From Collinsella aerofaciens (GTDB taxonomy: Bacteria > Actinomycetota > Coriobacteriia > Coriobacteriales > Coriobacteriaceae), in contig NZ_JADNJQ010000001.1 of NCBI RefSeq assembly GCF_015555045.1, positions 62,001 to 126,000 of the forward strand: a DNA stretch of 64,000 nt. Direction: 5' to 3'. The stretch's first letter is position 1; each line of letters starts with the position of its first letter. Positions 59,922 to 64,000 of the stretch are shown here, piece after piece. The notes beneath the pieces are model-generated. The model ran no database searches and was not told the origin of the DNA. It was given only the letters and a program-made list of their open reading frames with translations. The position numbers were made by a program, and so were the translations under genes.

Positions 59922-61841
59922 ATGAAAATAATCAATATTGGAATTCTTGCCCATGTAGACGCTGGAAAGACGACCTTGACGGAGAGCCTGCTATATGCCA
60001 GCGGAGCCATTTCAGAACCGGGGAGCGTCGAAAAAGGGACAACGAGGACGGACACCATGTTTTTGGAGCGGCAGCGTGGGATTACCATTCAAGCGGCAGT
60101 CACTTCCTTCCAGTGGCACAGATGTAAAGTTAACATTGTGGATACGCCCGGCCACATGGATTTTTTGGCGGAGGTGTACCGCTCTTTGGCTGTTTTAGAT
60201 GGGGCCATCTTGGTGATCTCCGCTAAAGATGGCGTGCAGGCCCAGACCCGTATTCTGTTCCATGCCCTGCGGAAAATGAACATTCCCACCGTTATCTTTA
60301 TCAACAAGATCGACCAGGCTGGCGTTGATTTGCAGAGCGTGGTTCAGTCTGTTCGGGATAAGCTCTCCGCCGATATTATCATCAAGCAGACGGTGTCGCT
60401 GTCCCCGGAAATAGTCCTGGAGGAAAATACCGACATAGAAGCATGGGATGCGGTCATCGAAAATAACGATGAATTATTGGAAAAGTATATCGCAGGAGAA
60501 CCAATCAGCCGGGAAAAACTTGCGCGGGAGGAACAGCAGCGGGTTCAAGACGCCTCCCTGTTCCCAGTCTATCATGGCAGCGCCAAAAATGGCCTTGGCA
60601 TTCAACCGTTGATGGATGCGGTGACAGGGCTGTTCCAACCGATTGGGGAACAGGGGGGCGCCGCCCTATGCGGCAGCGTTTTCAAGGTTGAGTACACCGA
60701 TTGCGGCCAGCGGCGTGTCTATCTACGGTTATACAGCGGAACGCTGCGCCTGCGGGATACGGTGGCCCTGGCCGGGAGAGAAAAGCTGAAAATCACAGAG
60801 ATGCGTATTCCATCCAAAGGGGAAATTGTTCGGACAGACACCGCTTATCAGGGTGAAATTGTTATCCTTCCCAGCGACAGCGTGAGGTTAAACGATGTAT
60901 TAGGGGACCAAACCCGGCTCCCTCGTAAAAGGTGGCGCGAGGACCCCCTCCCCATGCTGCGGACGGCGATTGCGCCGAAAACGGCAGCGCAAAGAGAACG
61001 GCTGCTGGACGCTCTTACGCAACTTGCGGATACTGACCCGCTTTTGCGTTTCGAAGTGGATTCCATCACCCATGAGATCATTCTTTCTTTTTTGGGCCGG
61101 GTGCAGTTGGAGGTTGTTTCCGCTTTGCTGTCGGAAAAATACAAGCTTGAAACAGTGGTAAAGGAACCCTCCATCATTTATATGGAGCGGCCGCTCAAAG
61201 CAGCCAGCCACACCATCCATATCGAGGTGCCGCCCAACCCGTTTTGGGCATCCATAGGACTGTCTGTTACACCACTCTCGCTTGGCTCCGGTGTACAATA
61301 CGAGAGCCGGGTTTCGCTGGGATACTTGAACCAGAGTTTTCAAAACGCTGTCAGGGATGGTATCCGTTACGGGCTGGAGCAGGGCTTGTTCGGCTGGAAC
61401 GTAACGGACTGTAAGATTTGCTTTGAATACGGGCTTTATTACAGTCCGGTCAGCACGCCGGCGGACTTCCGCTCATTGGCCCCGATTGTATTGGAACAGG
61501 CATTGAAGGAATCGGGGACGCAGCTGCTGGAACCTTATCTCTCCTTCATCCTCTATGCGCCCCAGGAATACCTTTCCAGGGCTTATCATGATGCACCGAA
61601 ATACTGTGCCACCATCGAAACGGCCCAGGTAAAAAAGGATGAAGTTGTCTTTACTGGCGAGATTCCCGCCCGCTGTATACAGGCATACCGTACTGATCTG
61701 GCCTTTTACACCAACGGGCGGAGCGTATGCCTTACAGAGCTGAAAGGATATCAGGCCGCTGTCGGTCAGCCGGTCATCCAGCCCCGCCGTCCAAACAGCC
61801 GCCTGGACAAGGTGCGCCATATGTTTCAGAAGGTAATGTAA
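59922..61841 (+). CDS. tet(W): Tetracycline-resistance ribosomal protection protein Tet(W)
   Basis: The 639-residue protein is the length of Tet(W) and begins [21 protein letters not shown] recognise it along its length as Tet(W) rather than Tet(O) or Tet(M). It is an EF-G-like GTPase with G1 AHVDAGKT (10-17), G3 DTPGHMD and G4 NKIDQAG, which binds the ribosome and releases tetracycline. GGGAGG precedes ATG 59922. It is complete, with promoter, leader and attenuator, so likely active and inducible. GC is about 50% and gene direction is opposite to the surrounding restriction genes, in keeping with recent transfer from gut Firmicutes or bifidobacteria. Confidence 0.98.
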   Translation: MKIINIGILAHVDAGKTTLTESLLYASGAISEPGSVEKGTTRTDTMFLERQRGITIQAAVTSFQWHRCKVNIVDTPGHMDFLAEVYRSLAVLDGAILVISAKDGVQAQTRILFHALRKMNIPTVIFINKIDQAGVDLQSVVQSVRDKLSADIIIKQTVSLSPEIVLEENTDIEAWDAVIENNDELLEKYIAGEPISREKLAREEQQRVQDASLFPVYHGSAKNGLGIQPLMDAVTGLFQPIGEQGGAALCGSVFKVEYTDCGQRRVYLRLYSGTLRLRDTVALAGREKLKITEMRIPSKGEIVRTDTAYQGEIVILPSDSVRLNDVLGDQTRLPRKRWREDPLPMLRTAIAPKTAAQRERLLDALTQLADTDPLLRFEVDSITHEIILSFLGRVQLEVVSALLSEKYKLETVVKEPSIIYMERPLKAASHTIHIEVPPNPFWASIGLSVTPLSLGSGVQYESRVSLGYLNQSFQNAVRDGIRYGLEQGLFGWNVTDCKICFEYGLYYSPVSTPADFRSLAPIVLEQALKESGTQLLEPYLSFILYAPQEYLSRAYHDAPKYCATIETAQVKKDEVVFTGEIPARCIQAYRTDLAFYTNGRSVCLTELKGYQAAVGQPVIQPRRPNSRLDKVRHMFQKVM

Positions 61842-61891
61842 AGATACATAATCGTCAAGACGGCAACAATCAGAAGTTATGGAGGGTAACA

Positions 61892-62122
61892 ATGGAATAT
61901 AGTAAGGAAGATTTAATGGAAGCAAAAAAGCAAATTTGGGGAGTGGGAGAGAACATGGGAACAGAGGAAAGTAAAAAAATCTGGGAGGAGAACGCACAAT
62001 TTTGGGATAATGCAATGGGTGACGAATCTAATGAATTTCACAGAGAGGTAGTGCGTCCCAAAGTAACGGAACTTCTATCTCCTAATCCTGCGGATTACAT
62101 TTTGACGGCGAGCGCCTCGTAG
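61892..62122 (+). pseudogene. Truncated SAM-dependent methyltransferase downstream of tet(W)
   Basis: ATG 61892 follows GGAGGG and opens an acidic N-terminal region (MEYSKEDLMEAKKQIWGVG... to LSPNPADYIL). Class I methyltransferases would continue DIACGxG; here the frame leaves the family exactly before that SAM motif at about 62,102 and stops at 62,122 in helicase DNA. A methyltransferase-like reading frame is often found after tet(W), so this shows where the carried segment was cut. Confidence 0.75.
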
Positions 62123-62973
62123 GTCTTGCCCAGGCCCACCGAGTCGGCGATGATGCAGCCCTTGTACTTCTCCAGCTTGCGGATGGCGCCCACGACGGCG
62201 TCCTTCTGGAAGTCGTAGAGCTTGCTCCAGACCACGGACTCCTCGAACTTGAGGCCGGGGCGGATGCCGTTGTCCTCGTCGTCCTCCATGAAGTCGCGGA
62301 ACAGGTGGTACAGGGTCAGGAAATAGATGAACTCGGGCGGGTTCTCGCGGTAGAGCGTCTCGACCTGGGCGGCCACCTGCGCGGTGACCTCCTCGACCAT
62401 GGCAGGGTTGTCCCAGACCGACTCGAACATCATCTTGAGGCCGACGGCCTCGGTCGCGTTCTCGAAATGGCTCACGCAGGTCACGGTTCCCGGACGGCGC
62501 TCGTAGCCGAGGCCCTCCTGCGTGAAGTTCGCGGCGGCGCCCATGAAGGCGTGGTCGTCGCCGGATGGGTTCTCCACCACGTAGGTGCCGCCCGGCTGAA
62601 TGGCGCCGGACGTCTTGGCGGACTTGAAGACGCCCTTCTCGCGGATCCACTCGGCGCATTCGCGGGCGAGCGCGCGTTGGTTTAGGTTGTTGCGCAGCGT
62701 GAGCTCGAGCCCCGAGCCGCCGACGCCGACCTCGCGCGCGCGGCGGGCTACCTCGAACTCGCGCGGCTCCTTCGAGTCGGCCATGCGCTTGATGAAGGTG
62801 GGCTCGCTGAACAGGAAGCGCACCTCGTCGACCTTGGAGAGCTCCTCTTTGAGCTCCCCGTAGGCGAACACGGTGAAATACGAGCTGATTATCGACAACT
62901 TCGCGCCGTCGTCGATGGATTCGCCGAGGGCGTCTCCCAGGCGCTCCGCGCCGACGTTGCTTAGCGACTTCAC
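62103..62973 (-). pseudogene. PLD-type SNF2/DEAD helicase, N-terminal 290 residues; 3' part lost to the tet(W) segment
   Basis: GTG 62973 (GAGG upstream) starts a protein with a phospholipase-D-like N-terminal domain (GAKLSIISSYFTVFAYGELKEELSKV, VRFLFSEPTFI), a long middle region, and a Q-motif/Walker A (WSKLYDFQKDAVVGAIRKL, CIIADSVGLGKTYEALAV). It then runs into tet(W)-side DNA and ends after two foreign residues. Intact relatives are about 1,000 residues and stand before mod/res genes in a type III-like cassette. All helicase motifs after I are gone, so it is dead. Confidence 0.85.
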
Positions 62974-62977
62974 GCCT

Positions 62978-63190
62978 CTATGCCCCCTTTTTCGCGAGCT
63001 CTTCGATCATGCAGGTGCGCACGAAGGCGGAGAAGCTCATGCCCCGCAGGGCCGCCTCCTCCTTCGCCGCGTCGCGCAGGGTGTCGGGGATGCGCAGGGT
63101 CACGGAGACCTGGTCGCCGTCCACCAGGAAGCTTCTGATCTCGGTCTCGTCGGGATTGCTCTTGATGAGCTCCTTGTAGCTGTCGGGCAT
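62978..63190 (-). CDS. RHH-like antitoxin/regulator
   Basis: The 70-residue product from ATG 63190 (GGGAG 5 bases upstream; ATG 63202 is an alternative) has a strand RSFLVDGDQVSVTLRIPDTL, then DAAKEEAALRGMSFSAFVRTCMIEELAKKG, typical of ribbon-helix-helix proteins. It starts the restriction operon, 4 bp before the helicase, and probably regulates it. As in BREX at the other end of the window, an RHH gene heads the defence operon. Confidence 0.75.
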   Translation of the reverse strand: MPDSYKELIKSNPDETEIRSFLVDGDQVSVTLRIPDTLRDAAKEEAALRGMSFSAFVRTCMIEELAKKGA

Positions 63191-63358
63191 CTGCGCTCCC
63201 ATCGCTCGAAATGCAATACAAATGCGTTTGCAGCATTATAACGCGACGGCACGCGGCGGCACTGGGAATGCGAGGACAGCCGATGTCCAGGCTTTATATG
63301 AGCGCGGACGGCGATGGACGCCCTGATCGGGCTTGGATGGCCGCTTTCGTTCGGGTCC

Positions 63359-63634
63359 TCATCTCTCGTTTTCGCGAGGTTTGGCGTTTGCCCATTCCTC
63401 GGCGTAGAGAACCTCGTTCTGAGCCTCCAAGATTCGCGCGGCGTCGCCGATGCGCTCGGCGCACCTCTCACTTATCGACTTCAGGGCCAGAATCCCCTCG
63501 ACGTCGAGCGGGTCCAGCTGGTCGGCATGCGCCAGGGACTCGAGCAGCTGGTCCAGGCCCCTCGCCAGCCTCCCGGCATCCGCCACCGCGTCGAGCAGTT
63601 CGAGGCGCTCCACCTTCTCTTCGTAGCCCAACAT
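63359..63634 (-). CDS. Small coiled-coil protein of unknown function (91 aa)
   Basis: From ATG 63634 (AAGGAG 8 bases upstream) the product reads MLGYEEKVERLELLDAVADAG and is almost entirely helical with Leu heptads to VLYAEEWANAKP. No family recognised. It lies 168 bp upstream of the RHH gene, same strand, and may be a separate transcript. Confidence 0.6.
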   Translation of the reverse strand: MLGYEEKVERLELLDAVADAGRLARGLDQLLESLAHADQLDPLDVEGILALKSISERCAERIGDAARILEAQNEVLYAEEWANAKPRENER

Positions 63635-64000
63635 CAGCTCGTCTCCTTCTCTCAACGGACGTGTCGCGCAGCACCGTAGCCGTTCCGCGCAACGAAAGCC
63701 TCACCGCCAGCGATCTTGTGCGCACATCGGCCGCAAGCGGCACGGGAAAGCCGTCCGTCCCGACTCATGCCGCGGCGCCGCGACTCGGGAACCCGCCTCC
63801 GTCCCCGCCACGACGTCGTCGTCAATCCCCGCGGGAGCCCAGCAACCGCCGATGGGCCGCATCCCATGCCCGGAGGGTCTCGGCGCCCACGCCGGATTCC
63901 ATGCCGCACGCCTGCGCCCCTTTGATCCGAATACCCGCCCCGGCGCTCCTTGGACGCGCAGGGTCGCACGCCGGCAGGCGGCCAGCAAGGGCCGCGACAC
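63635..64000. other. GC-rich end of window without a supported gene
   Basis: Several open frames exist because stops are rare in this GC-rich DNA, but none has a credible protein composition or ribosome site. I see no repeat, terminator or RNA structure I can support. Confidence 0.4.

Larger units (their letters stand above)
59354..62102. mobile_element. Low-GC tet(W) segment inserted with deletion into a type III R-M island
   Basis: Between the broken mod and the broken helicase the composition turns AT-rich and the genes point rightward: a 42-bp hairpin, tet(W) with its regulatory leader, and a truncated methyltransferase. No transposase or recombinase is inside and no long terminal repeats are seen. 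The right edge is sharp, between TACATTTTG and ACGGCGAGC at about 62,100-62,105. The left edge lies between about 59,250 and 59,354. Confidence 0.7.

Noticed and set aside
63635-64000. Genes in the last 366 bp
   Set aside because: Overlapping frames in three phases have Arg/Pro-rich composition typical of non-coding GC-rich DNA.

Overview
The window reads as a high-GC actinobacterial accessory region. Protein styles (VaFE-repeat surface adhesin with a sortase, a PrgI/VirB4/VirD4 conjugation set, AP2-type integrase, small ribbon-helix-helix proteins) fit gut Coriobacteriia, most likely Eggerthellaceae; this is inference from gene style, since no rRNA, tRNA or housekeeping gene is present. Almost everything is mobile-element or anti-phage in character.

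Layout. (1) 1-17,224, minus strand: a complete type 1 BREX operon (small RHH-like gene, brxA, brxB, brxC, pglX, an AlbA/Schlafen-type ATP-binding gene, pglZ, brxL). It is followed without a promoter gap by a Hachiman-like hamA and the N-terminal 498 codons of a hamB helicase that runs off the left edge. (2) 17,714-41,175: an integrative conjugative element backbone with a YraN-like nuclease, parA/parB, a MobC-like protein and relaxase, then (minus strand) sortase B, a 1,018-residue VaFE adhesin, VirB6-like protein, NlpC/P60 hydrolase, VirB4, PrgI, Maff2/VirB2-like protein, VirD4 coupling protein, DUF3801/PcfB-like protein, a DnaC-like ATPase and three HTH proteins. A low-GC pair (4-TM SLATT-like gene and a HIT-like gene, divergent around a perfect palindrome) is inserted at 23.2-24.5 kb. 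(3) 41,361-49,430: further cargo of lower GC: a three-gene ABC-3C-like system with its own strong promoter, a Sel1-like gene, a WYL regulator, two small membrane proteins and a DUF3800 gene preceded by a short terminated RNA. (4) 49,431-52,644: an integration module with seven copies of a 9-bp motif that look like integrase arm sites, an XRE repressor, excisionase, tyrosine recombinase and a RHH protein. (5) 52,648-63,634, minus strand: a second restriction island (DUF262/HNH protein, DUF4238 protein, type III Res, Mod, a PLD-type helicase, RHH protein) broken by a roughly 2.75-kb low-GC tet(W) segment. That segment replaced the 3' part of the helicase, the 5' part of mod and whatever lay between.

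How the parts work together. BREX marks self DNA through PglX and blocks phage replication through the PglZ/BrxB/BrxC/BrxL machinery; Hachiman adds a nuclease-helicase layer in the same transcript. The conjugation module supplies spread and the ParAB pair maintenance. The type III system is decapitated: Res is intact but Mod lacks its catalytic DPPY half. Tet(W) is complete, with its promoter, leader peptide and attenuator, and should confer ribosomal-protection tetracycline resistance.

The least explained items are the DUF3800 gene with its promoter-RNA-terminator leader (the same layout as a type III toxin-antitoxin), the SLATT/HIT pair, the BREX-Hachiman fusion operon with a 21-bp tandem repeat in its AlbA gene, and a 17-bp palindrome repeated across the element.
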